Source of the DNA: Siphonodentalium dalli
Taxonomy: Eukaryota > Mollusca > Scaphopoda > Gadilida > Siphonodentaliidae
Reading direction: 5' to 3'
Assembly: GCA_032622095.1 (NCBI GenBank)
Contig: CP136061.1
Coordinates: 237,634,609-237,698,608 of the forward strand
Length of the DNA: 64,000 nucleotides
Shown: in pieces, positions 9,561-19,551 of the stretch
How the letters are laid out: each line of letters opens with the position of its first letter
Numbering within the stretch: position 1 is the first letter of the stretch
The notes under the pieces: model-generated
What the model was told of the DNA's origin: nothing
Database searches by the model: none
The model's input: the letters and a program-made list of their open reading frames with translations, nothing else
Program-made: the position numbers and the translations under genes

Positions 9561-11000
9561 AGTTTACATTGGAACAATCTGGTCAGCATGCAGTAGTCCT
9601 CATTTACAGTGATGTCCTGATGATGAGGATAGTGTTTGCAGATTTACCATTCGTATATATATGATTCCCAATTAATTCATTAGTAGGAACGTGCCCGGGC
9701 TAGTCGAATCTCGGGACTATATATACTCGACAGCGACGTTCCAGTTCTCGGATAGTTAATATATCGAGAATGTTTGTAAAATAGTTCAAGCTTCGCTTTT
9801 TATTTGTTTTATCCTTTGCTTTATTTTACACGTGGTCGCGTCTTTGCATCATTAGCGGCGTGTAACAACAGTTTTATTTCTTATCCACAGGGTCACAGCA
9901 GTCAAAATAATAAGTGACCGGGCCATCCCGATCAGGATAACATCTGCAGGTCTCGTCACATGGTCGCCTCCCTTATTGATGCAGACGGACTGTGATCTCG
10001 AGGTCTGTATTTTTCTTGGTTAGGAATCACGTGGTCTCAAATTGAAATCAAAATGGCGGATTTAGAAAACTCATGCAAACACATTCATATAAAGCTAGTT
10101 CCATGACATAGATAGTGTAAGGTTTGCGATGAGCATATATATCGCCACGTGACGTTAATTGTTATCTATTAATGGCAATCAATCGAATTATTCGTCGTCG
10201 TGAAACGCGAGAATATTTCGAAACACAAAGCGCTAAGCAATGACATGATAACAGCATAATTAAGTACAAAATAATCACGGCACGAAGACCCGTAATCCCC
10301 TTACTGCGAGTGACAATCACCATTGTCTCACAAACGGACTCGTAGTCGTCGTTTCTGCGAAAAAGGTTTTTGGACCGTCAGAAAAAAAAAAACGACTACA
10401 AATAGCTAATCGTAATAATTATCTGTCTCCGTTCATTGTGTGAAAGGTGTCCAATGCATGATGTTTTAGTATAGAAAGTGATCGGTAGTAACCGATTATG
10501 TCTGTTGCTACATTTCTATGATTTCTGGTTCACGTACTTATCAATATCCCCATTATAGATACCAATATAACCGATTTAAATTCATTAACTAACTCAATCA
10601 AGAATTTATCCCCTCCCCTCTCGCTTCTGCATATATAACGTATATATATATATACATTCAGAACTTGGCCACAGCATGGACATATGTTTTTAAACGCAAC
10701 GCTATATGAGTTCTTATGCATTCCATTTCCATGGCAACAAGTAACGTGTGTCTCTTTCGGTCAAAATGCTTTGCTATGTGGAGGTCCGATTGACCACTCT
10801 AAAGATATACATCACACCACTGTTAGAACTGTTCCAATGCATTCGCAGTGATTAAATGTGTAAACATATAAAAGTCTATAAAGCATATCAGAAGAACATG
10901 GAGATATAGATTAAATATTTTCTTATATTAATTGTTGATAGCTCTCCAATAACGATATAATAAAACCATTGTTAAGAAAACAAAACCGTTATACCGTGAT
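9561..11000. other. Intergenic DNA, nothing recognised
   Basis: No coding similarity. Simple-sequence spots only: poly-A at about 10382-10392 and an (AT)n tract at about 10640-10655. Confidence 0.5.
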
Positions 11001-11582
11001 ACCTTACTCTTATTTAAATTCGCGAAGTACTATTTTTTGCTCAGTTTTGAATTCGCGCACTTTAAATTCGCGCACCTAGCTGCGCGAATTCAAAACTGAG
11101 AAAACTGTTTTCGTAATAATTCTGTGATATTTTCGTTTATCTTGGAGCTGATGACAGTTTCGGCTCTTAGTCGTTGCTGGAGCTAGTATATATATATGAG
11201 TATATTAAACACCATCGCGGCGGATTTACATCGTTTAGACAATACACTAGTAACTACATACGTCATACTTTTGTGGCGACCTGGACTATTAATACTTCTT
11301 ATACAAGCATTTCAACAATATATATACGTTACCATGATTTGTCGTTAGAATCGTGAGCAATGGTCTTGATAGCGGTTAGCCGAATGTAAATATATGCATA
11401 CATGTATAGGCGTAATTGTCTATTCAACCGTTCATAACATATGTAAACTCAGCAACATAGCACTCTTTTATTTATCTTATAGATTAAACTTGGGAGTCGT
11501 ACTATTTTTCGCTCAGTTTTAAATTCGCGCACCCATTGGTGCGCGAAAAATATTACCGCGCGAATTTAAATACGGGTAAGGT
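11001..11582. mobile_element. MITE with CCTTACTC... termini and GCGCGAATT hairpins
   Basis: Ends are inverted copies of ACCTTACTCTTATTTAAATT and its complement. Just inside each end is a small hairpin built from AGTTTTGAATTCGCGCAC-type sequence. The family has two more members at 26461-27170 and 40947-41653, in opposite orientation judging from the internal CTGATGACAGTTTC block. No ORF; non-autonomous DNA transposon. Confidence 0.82.
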
Positions 11583-12489
11583 AGGTCAATTCAATTCAGT
11601 TTATTGTGTCTTAACGTCATTACATTTGACATACAAAGACAATATAGTATAACATAATTTTTTATATACAGTAAATTGTAAGACTTGTCACGTGTGCAAA
11701 TGTATCTATGGAAGAGATACATAATGTATTCATGTTGCATGTCAACGAACATCGCTAATCGCGGGTACTGAGACACGTATTTAATTTGAATATGATTTTC
11801 AGAATATTTGTCAATACTTCGACCTGTTCCAAAGTGTACCGTTATATATGTTTTGATTAAGTTTGCGTGGTATCTTATATTGGGCTAACATTGGACACTA
11901 TTAACTGACCCACTGTGTAGGAACTTTTACATCGGAAATCGTTCTATCGCCGGTTTGTGATGGTTCTTGACTGATTTGTGACGGTTCCTGATGATCGAAA
12001 TTATACATTTTCACGACTTGTTGACAGTTAAAACGCAATTTTGAGGCATCTAGGTGATAATTCGATTAGTTATTTTCAATCCCATCACAATATGTGGCAC
12101 CAATGAGCGTGTTAACAACGAAACTTTCATTGTGCGAGTCATAACAACGACAAAAACCGCGAATTTTGATAATTGTTTGGGTTCTCTCCTGATCGAGTCG
12201 GTTCTCTCCCAATTTAATCGTTCTATACGGGTAAAACTATGGCTTATATTTGCCATGGTACATGGTTCAAACTGCCAATTTTGTGAAAGTACACAAAGAT
12301 AAACACAACAAACTATGCATTAAGTTGAAATTTGCACCACTTGTCATTAATTTCGATGAATTACACTGCCTTTTTATGCGTATCCAATTACGCCCATCAA
12401 AATTCGCAAAGTCGCCAGCTAGTTTGAAAAATAACGCGTTTTGCAGGCCCAACATTTCCATGAGTCAATAGCCGGTTAACATAGTGAAA
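11583..12489. other. Intergenic DNA, nothing recognised
   Basis: Overlapping short frames on both strands at 12050-12470 have no recognisable domain and no splice or repeat support. Confidence 0.45.
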
Positions 12490-13078
12490 TTTCATAGCGC
12501 TGGACTTCGGAAAGCGTGAGCGTAGACGGGATATATAGAGTGTAACTTCTGTCTGTATGTATGTATTTGTGATATAGACTCGAAAAACTGCTCGACCGAT
12601 CCGACTCAAATTTGGTGTGTAGGCCTACTTTGATCCAGGGAACAATATGGGCGGGTCCAATTTCACGTGCGACCGTGTCCTTGACCTCGCTCAAATACGC
12701 TCATATAGGCATGTTTCTGGACCTCGACCGATCCCACTCAAATTTGGTAGCTGGTTCTACTCTGATCACGGGAACAATATGGCGGGTCCAATTTCACTTG
12801 CGACCGTGTCTTTGACCTTGACCTCGCTAATATACCCTAATATAGGCATGTTTATGGACCTCGACCGATCCGACTCAAATTTGGTATAATGTAGTCCTAC
12901 TTTGATCCCGGGAACAATATGGGTGGGTCTAATTTCACGTGCGACCATGTCCTTGACCTTGACCATATTCGCTCATATAGGCATGTTTCCGAGCCGATCG
13001 AACAATAGTTTGTCCAGGCGGAGACGATCACAAATAAATCCCTAAATAGCCCGGACGAAGAGGGGGCACATCTGCTAG
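12490..13078 (+). mobile_element. Helitron-like 3' region with ~130-bp tandem repeats
   Basis: Three to four degenerate copies of a ~130-bp unit begin near CTCGACCGATCCGACTCAAA (12592, 12722, 12859, degenerate at about 12987). Each also contains GGGAACAATATGG and GTGCGACCGTGTCCTTGACC. The block ends in a short GC-rich hairpin-like segment GCCCGGACGAAGAGGGGGC followed by ACATCTGCTAG|T. That is the CTRR-T ending with a nearby hairpin that marks Helitron 3' ends. The start is not defined and no Rep/helicase is present. Confidence 0.5.
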
Positions 13079-13331
13079 TGTTGTCTATTTTCGTAGACGT
13101 ATTTTACTCAACAAAAAGCCAAAAATAAGACGTTAAAAGTTCGTCGACACCCATACAATGTTCTGATTACGCAGTTTATGAAGTTTATGTCGGGCATCCG
13201 CTTGCTGGATGCTGATTTCTAGGTTAAATTCTAGAATATGCAGCTATTAAAGCATATACAAGCACGATAACCTTTCGTTCAATCATATTTTAGATTGACT
13301 AGGGATCTCTGATTTTTTAATAGAAGATATA

Positions 13332-13631
13332 AAAAAGCAAAGAATCCTACAGTTACAAATATTATTATATGGATGTTAAACCTTTGGTTACTAAATGCGC
13401 TGTAATGAGAGTTGACTTGAATCCTATTGATTAATTTGTAGGAATGCTTAGCTATTAAGTTCAACAAGCAGTAACATATAAAAAAAAGAGAAAAGAATCA
13501 TGCAGTTACGAATATTATTATATGGATGTTAATCCTTTGGTGACTAAATGTGCTGTAATGAGCAGCGACTTGGATCCTATTGATTCATTTGTAGGAATGC
13601 TCAGCTATTAAATTCAACATGCAGTAACAGA
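13332..13631. repeat. Tandem duplication, ~153-bp unit
   Basis: Two adjacent copies (about 13332-13484 and 13485-13631) share CAGTTAC, ATATTATTATATGGATGTTA, CTATTGATT and TTTGTAGGAATGCT. Divergence is about 10 percent. No coding content. Confidence 0.85.
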
Positions 13632-15780
13632 TTGTTTGAATTATTAGCTAAACATTCACACAAATGAATCATTAGAAATCGGTGTTATGGGTGTCTGAAC
13701 CTGGCTATTTATTATAAGGCACATTATTATTCCTCGCCGATAACGTGTCAAGTGAGCAGGGACGTGTGCTGGAGGGTCTCCAATCTTGGAATTTCCAACC
13801 GCATCACCCCCTTAAAACAGACCAAACTCATGCACAAGGCCTGTGCTTTGGTTTTTCACAACTGCATGACACATTATAGCTCTAGATTGTATGCCATTCT
13901 GAAGTGAATTGATTAGTAGCCTTTGATTGGCCACCATGCAAATCGGGGGAGAAACTCAGGATACGTGGGCCCAGTGAGAAAATGTTGATATCTGAACCTG
14001 AAAATTGCAAAAATCATCTAGACTGGCTTCAAGATTCCCAAGTGTTGGAAGATTCCAACCTGGCGCCCCCACCCCACAAGATTGGAAATGTTCCCAACAG
14101 ATGGAGAGAGAGAGAGAGAGAGATAGATGATTTATTTTGCAAAAGCATATTATAATACAAAGCATATTAATTAAATGGAATTAGATTATTTGTCTATTAA
14201 CCAGTTTCTTGCCAATTTTGGGGTGGGCGGGGTAAATGTGATATAGAAAACTAGATCACACCTGCTCCCTACTTTCTGTCCACCCGTCATGAGTTTTGGA
14301 TCAACTCTAAAGAAGAGGTGTCCATATGTATATGTCAAATATGGTTGATTACATGTTTAAAGTGTAGGAAAGTATGCAAATGTTGGTCTAAAAACGACAA
14401 ATTCCCCACTATTAAATTGTTGTCAAATCAAACTAAGAGAACAATTTCAACATATTGTTGGTGTTAAATTTCAAACCAATCTATTGTAAGATAAGAAATT
14501 TGTAACTGTTGAACATTTTGACCAAAGTTGGGGATAGACACCAATTAAGCACCCCCTCCCAAGTCCCCCACCACCCCAATCACGTCATAACATATCAATG
14601 ATTCAGTTGAACGTGATTCCATAAGTTATATTCATGTCTGGACGACAAACATGTGTAAATGTCCCTCAGGCGGACTTCAGAGGAGGAAATATGATGACGC
14701 TGGCATTGAAATATTGTCACACCTGGATCTTTCAATAATGCCCAGATTAAGTAAATGAATATAACATCTCACATTCTCCTGAGAGTAGATTTATATTACC
14801 ATTGGTCATTTATATAGGCGGGCATGATTATGATACTATACTCATCGGGACTTTCAATATTTTATTTCTGCCTATTAATGTCACTTAATCTCCCGTATTA
14901 GGTATGTATTGTGTTATTTCTTAATATACCTTTTCTATTATGCAAATTACATAAGCTACAGTCATTATCTGGTTTAAAATGTCAGATACACAAGACGATT
15001 GTCGGACCAAAGTGCAGAAATCGTTCGAATAAATCTCATGTACAGAACCGTCACAGCCGTGATTGTTTTGAAATAGAACCGTAACACGCACCCGTGTTGA
15101 TTACGAGGCCACAGCTCCCAATTATCAACCCCTATCGGGATACTTTCTCAGCTATTTTACAGAAGAATAACACGGGTATACTTTATAGTCCGTGTTTGTC
15201 TTCAGAATGCGTTTCATATTTCATACGTCACGAAAAACAAAGAAATTGCGTCCACGTGGCTTGATTTTCAGTGATAACATGTTGATATTTACGCGTTAAC
15301 TCGCTAATACCGAGTTAATTGTGGTCTAGCTAGAGTTCAGGTTTCGATAACACGGCACTTCTGCAGCCTCTGTTCATTCAGGAAAGTATAATATATTCAA
15401 GATATCTATAAGTATGCGTGATTTTGTCACAAAAATGATTATTTTCAATCATCAGGAACCGTAACAAATCAGGCAAGAACCATCACAATACCGGCGATAA
15501 CACGACTTCCGATGTAACAGTCTCTACACAGTGAACTGACCGGTAATTCTACCGTAACAGTAAGGCGTATGTAACAATTGCTTTGATATGCGAAATCACG
15601 TCATTGGAGTATTAGCAATGATGAAAATATGGAAATAAAAACAAATCTATAGTCGATCTATTTTTCATACACGTGTTGATGATAAACTGTTTTACATACA
15701 TTGGTATTTATATCGCACGAACCAAATTCGAAGGCGTTTAAGTAGAAACTAACTATGACCCTTTTTGTCCCCCCATATTA
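13632..15780. other. Sequence upstream of the receptor exons
   Basis: Contains a (GA)n microsatellite at 14104-14122. A repeat family marked by TTGGAAATTTCCAAC-like phrases (13780-14560) recurs at 48500-48840 and 52900-53600. No earlier receptor exons could be recognised, though short exons could be missed by eye. Confidence 0.45.
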
Positions 15781-15786
15781 TTTCAG

Positions 15787-16205
15787 GTTCAGTACTATCC
15801 GTTTGATACCCAAGAGTGCTCGATAGAGATGACCACATGGGGGGTACCAGCTCAATGAGGTCAATTTACTGGCATATCAGATCAACATGGACGACTTTAA
15901 CGATAACAATGAATGGGATCTGATTAGCAAGGTCATTTCCAGAACGGAAGTAACAAAGGAAAGCACTGAAGAGGTTTCCAAATTGACATTCAGTTTCACT
16001 GTCACACGAAAGTCGACGTATTATGTTCTCAACGAAGTTGTACCGACTATTCTGATGTCTTTCCTCGGTCCAATTGTGTTTCTCTATCCCGCGGAAGGCG
16101 GCGAGAAGTTGTCGTATTCCATCACTGTGTTTCTAGCCTACGCTGTTCTCCTGACATTTGTGTCAGACCAGCTTCCACCATCTTCAACGACGCCGTCAAT
16201 TTTGA
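15787..16205 (+). CDS. Nicotinic-receptor-like Cys-loop channel subunit, penultimate exon (frameshifted)
   Basis: Encodes the end of the extracellular ligand-binding domain, starting VQYYPFDTQECSIEMTTWGV with the second Cys of the Cys-loop. Pre-M1, M1 (VVPTILMSFLGPIVFLYP) and M2 (GEKLSYSITVFLAYAVLLTF) follow. The GEK at the M2 inner end, Leu at 9' and Asp at 20' fit a cation-selective pentameric channel at the plasma membrane (family knowledge). The exon follows a TTTCAG acceptor (15781-15786) and ends at a GTAAGT donor (16206). A one-base insertion around 15852-15853 shifts the frame between GVPA and NEVNLLAY and creates a stop. The downstream frame is otherwise open. It is either a pseudogene, a pseudo-exon or a sequence error. 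Upstream exons are not seen. Confidence 0.88.
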
Positions 16206-16371
16206 GTAAGTAATAAAGGCACGGATGGTTTTCTTTGTAGGTTATAATTTTGAAATAACAGTTACCAAATTATGAAAATTTCCTCAAAAATATACTAATA
16301 GCCTAGTATAATGATAGCATGAATATGATATTATCCACAAAACTTTGGGTGAATCTAGCTTTTGTTTATAT

Positions 16372-16774
16372 ACAGCGCGTAAATAGTGAGCGATAAGCAA
16401 AACACTGAACACCGTGGCGATTGTTTTAGGAGAGTTATTTCAACAGCGAAATCTTGAGAGGCGTGGATTAGCAAGCGTTATATTTGTAAACAACTTGGTG
16501 GCATTTCTGACCAAAATACCCTCAGTGGGATCTCATCGGTGTTGGGTGTTTTGCTTATAGCATACTCTTTGCGTACTGTTTGTTTACATAACATAGCATT
16601 TGTTTACATAACATAGATTACTAGCATGACAATAACATGTAATTTACGTGAAATTAATAATTGGTATCAGAACAAAATGTGTCTATAATATAATATTATT
16701 TATGTTTTCGGCGGTTTTAACCGATGTGACGATTTAACAGCAATACCGACCGCCATCGCTTACCGTATCTTTAA
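16372..16774. mobile_element. Diverged copy of the TTAA / CGGGCGGCG MITE
   Basis: Similar along its length to 23208-23733. Shared phrases are CAGCGCGTAAATAG, TTGTTTACATAACA, TGACAATAACAT, ATTGGTAT with AGAACAAAA, GGCGGTTTT, and a final CCGTATCTTTAA. The left terminus is eroded. It lies inside the receptor intron. Confidence 0.7.
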
Positions 16775-17183
16775 CTGGACTCATTACCTTCATAGTGGGT
16801 TCATGCGACATATCTTTTTTATGTAAAAGTCTGCAAAACGACTATCATCAAGTACACGCAAAAATGTAACTATTTTTTTCTTATATTTATTATTAATAAC
16901 TCTCCAATAACGAGATTTTGCATATCAAAACCATTGTTATGTAAACATTACTGTTACAGTGAAATTACCCGTAAAAGTCCAATAAGTCCGATAAGATACC
17001 AAAATTTGATAAAAATTTGACAGTAAACATTGAAAACGATCCAATTTCCAAAGCATTGAAAAATATTATTAAAATCATATTGAGGCTAAATATTTGAACT
17101 GACTACACGACATCAATGTTTGTTGCCAAATGACTGCATTCAGTACCCTACCTTTAACCCTTTACCCAACAGAAGGGCCCTGT

Positions 17184-17252
17184 GCCAATGCATTCTCTTA
17201 TATATGCGAGTCGACCATAGGTCGCCTCGCATATATAAGAGAATGCATTGGC
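17184..17252. repeat. 69-bp hairpin repeat, copy 2
   Basis: GCCAATGCATTCTCT...AGAGAATGCATTGGC palindrome. Its central part is in opposite sense to the copies at 7311 and 17333 (TCGACCATAGGTCGCC). Confidence 0.88.
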
Positions 17253-17332
17253 TTAACACATTAAAAATTATAAAATTGTTAAAGAATGTAAGAAAAAATG
17301 GTAAAAAGTGTTAAAAAAAAGTTTTTTTTTAG

Positions 17333-17401
17333 GCCAATGCATTCTCTTATATATGCGAGGCGACCTATGGTTGACTCGCATACATAAAAGAATGCATTGG
17401 C
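17333..17401. repeat. 69-bp hairpin repeat, copy 3
   Basis: Same palindrome with a few substitutions (TTGACTCGCATACATAAAAG), so the stem is slightly weaker than in copy 2. Confidence 0.88.
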
Positions 17402-18161
17402 ACATGGCATAACTGTAACTATCACAATGTGGTCAAGGAGCCGGTTCCAATGATATCCATATTTGTATGGTTCTATTGAGACAGACCGAATATATTTTAG
17501 GCTGTTGAAGCTTTATTTGGCCGGTTTTGGCCGGTTTGTTGGGTAAAGGGTTAACGGCCGTATAGTAACCGAACAAAGTGTGTTCGTTTAACTATATTGA
17601 ACATAAAGTGGCCGTACAAGATTAGTCCATATGTAGCACACACATAGGTTCAACTCTGAGAAAAGTGAATCTAATATTACACTTGGAATCTAACATGGAA
17701 AGAAACGATCGGCGTAAATATCCAGTACTATATAACAGTTTTGTTTTCAAACAATGGTTTCAACAAACAAAATTTCGTTTTTGGAGAAGTATCAGCAATG
17801 AATATAAGAACAAAGTTGATCTATTCTCGATGTTCTTCCTAGTGGTGATGTTACAAACTTTCATATTGCGAGGGCCCCAGTTCCCTTTAATAAGAGCAAA
17901 CATTTCCGTTTTAATATCTCATCGAATAAGCGATATAATTTGCCGAGACACACAATCAGTGGTTCAGTCCACTGACAAGGCTGTCCAGTCCGATCCACAG
18001 TCCAGTCCTTCGTGGACCGCGGACCTGACCGGTCCAGGGAGGTCAAGTCAGTATCCATAACCATGACGTCACGGACGATATTAATAGCACATGATCCGAA
18101 TGGTTGTTATTCTTCTCATTCGAAAGTTTGTAAACTGATTTCTTTCTGCCACATTTGTTAA

Positions 18162-18610
18162 AGGCCCACTTAATTTTCGAGTCGCCGATTATTTTTTTAT
18201 AGTGCCTTGATGTACGGTTTTAATAACAATCGATGCCATAAAATATGATTAAAATACTATAATTCATCATTATTTGAAACATCTGTGTCTCAGAAGATAC
18301 CCACAGAGGAATAGAAAACTGCTGAAGTAATAAAATTACTTCCCCTTTTGCCTCCCAGAATGCAACTGAATTCAAACTTTTTCAATGGAAGGGGAAGAAC
18401 TCTATCATTAATATATAGAGTTATTACCCCTGCATTGAAAATAATACTGCTTTTTACTGCAATCTAGATGACAGAAAACAAATTGTTCACTGTTTATTAC
18501 ACCGGATAAGTTGATAATACAATGTTTTGGAGCTTCCTCTTTTAAATGGTATATAATATGGCATATATTTTATATAATGTAATCTGGGGGTTCGAAAATT
18601 AAGTTTGCCT
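18162..18610. mobile_element. TTAA-flanked MITE (AGGCCCACTTAATTTTCGA ends)
   Basis: Left end AGGCCCACTTAATTTTCGA and right end TCGAAAATTAAGTTTGCCT are inverted copies with two mismatches. Each end is flanked by TTAA (18158-18161, 18611-18614). The inverted similarity continues weakly outside (CGAAAGTTTGTAAAC / GTAAACTTTCG), which may be an older host palindrome or a nested copy. 449 bp, non-coding. Confidence 0.75.
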
Positions 18611-19030
18611 TTAACAAAGTAAACTTTCGAACCTCAAGGTGTCGCATTAAGCGATAACTTTTACAATCGTAATTTCCGGTAACACTTTTCTGTCTTGAGG
18701 GACAGAGGCACGTTTTGCATAAATCCAGCCACAAATTGCAAGAAGTTTTCAACTAAGAATTTATCTGGATATATCTGGCGGAAAATCTTGAATTTCACAT
18801 ACTTGTATCATCTTCATTGTATATAGAATCGGAGAAATTATTAAGAGACGACAAAAAGAATAGATTTAACACATTTGAGAGGTTGAAGATATTATTTATA
18901 TATTTTTGTCCCTTTCGGATTTTGTGCAGAGGCCGCGGGCCCCTCCGACGCTGAAATAAGACTCCTGAAGGGAGCCTGTTTTAGCTAGTACTTGTAGCTA
19001 GTACTTATTGTTTGATTATTTTCCTTGTAG

Positions 19031-19395
19031 GTATATACTTGGTCACCATAACAGTTTCAGGAGCCGTGTGTGTTATACTCACGATAGTGATTCTTGATCT
19101 GCATTACACAGACCAGCATGACAACGAAGTCCCAGGCTGGTTGGATAAACTCGCAAAATTCATCAACGTTGTCATGTGTAAATCGTGCAAGAAGAAAGGT
19201 GGCACGGGGAATTCAATTGACCATTCAGACCAGGTTCCTGAAAAACCAGAAAAGGGCAATATGGACGCAAACAACGGAAAGCTGACATGGAAGGCGATTG
19301 CAATTACATTTGATATGTTCTGTTTCCGCTTTATGATGCTGGGCACCATCATCCTAATGTTAGTTGTCGTCATCAGGCTTAAAACCGGATCGTAA
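19031..19395 (+). CDS. Nicotinic-receptor-like Cys-loop channel subunit, last exon
   Basis: Follows the TTCCTTGTAG acceptor and completes a Ser codon (A + GT). It encodes M3 (IYLVTITVSGAVCVILTIVI), then a short intracellular loop of about 65 residues rich in Lys, Glu and Asn with CKSCKKKGG. M4 follows (TFDMFCFRFMMLGTIILMLV) with a brief tail RLKTGS and TAA at 19393-19395. The loop is short compared with vertebrate neuronal subunits but usual for the expanded invertebrate subunits. The splice phase agrees with the previous exon once its single-base insertion is allowed for. It acts as a membrane subunit of a pentameric ligand-gated channel; the ligand cannot be predicted because most of the binding domain is missing. 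Confidence 0.9.
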
Positions 19396-19545
19396 ATACA
19401 TGTGAAATTCACATTGTGAATAACAAGTTGTGTTGGGAATTGAATCTAACTGAACATGCACAGAATTTATTATTGTTCAGGATGATTTTTGTTATATATA
19501 TATATATATGCATTGGTTGCAATGTATGTCAGATCAAGGAAATTA

Positions 19546-19551
19546 AATAAA
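19546..19551 (+). terminator. Polyadenylation signal AATAAA
   Basis: AATAAA about 150 bp after the receptor stop codon, behind an (AT)n tract at 19494-19509. Placement fits a 3' UTR end; cleavage is not demonstrated. Confidence 0.55.

Larger units (their letters stand above)
17158..17550. mobile_element. piggyBac-like MITE with two internal hairpins
   Basis: Ends are CCCTTTACCCAACA and its inverted copy TGTTGGGTAAAGGG, flanked on both sides by TTAA (17154-17157 and 17551-17554). TTAA target duplication with CCCTTT-type termini is characteristic of piggyBac-related elements (family knowledge). Inside are two 69-bp hairpins (17184-17252, 17333-17401) separated by an A-rich tract, the same hairpin-plus-A-rich combination as at 7125-7379. 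393 bp, no ORF. Confidence 0.82.
16206..19030 (+). other. Intron of the receptor gene
   Basis: A 2,825-bp intron with GTAAGT donor and TTCCTTGTAG acceptor, phase 1. It has been colonised by at least three small TTAA-flanked transposons (about 16372-16774, 17158-17550, 18162-18610), annotated separately. A 131-codon open frame at 17665-18060 shows no recognisable motif and probably is not coding. Confidence 0.75.

Noticed and set aside
17665-18060. 131-codon frame in the receptor intron as an extra exon
   Set aside because: No Cys-loop receptor motif; the flanking exons join in phase without it, and the peptide has no recognisable domain.
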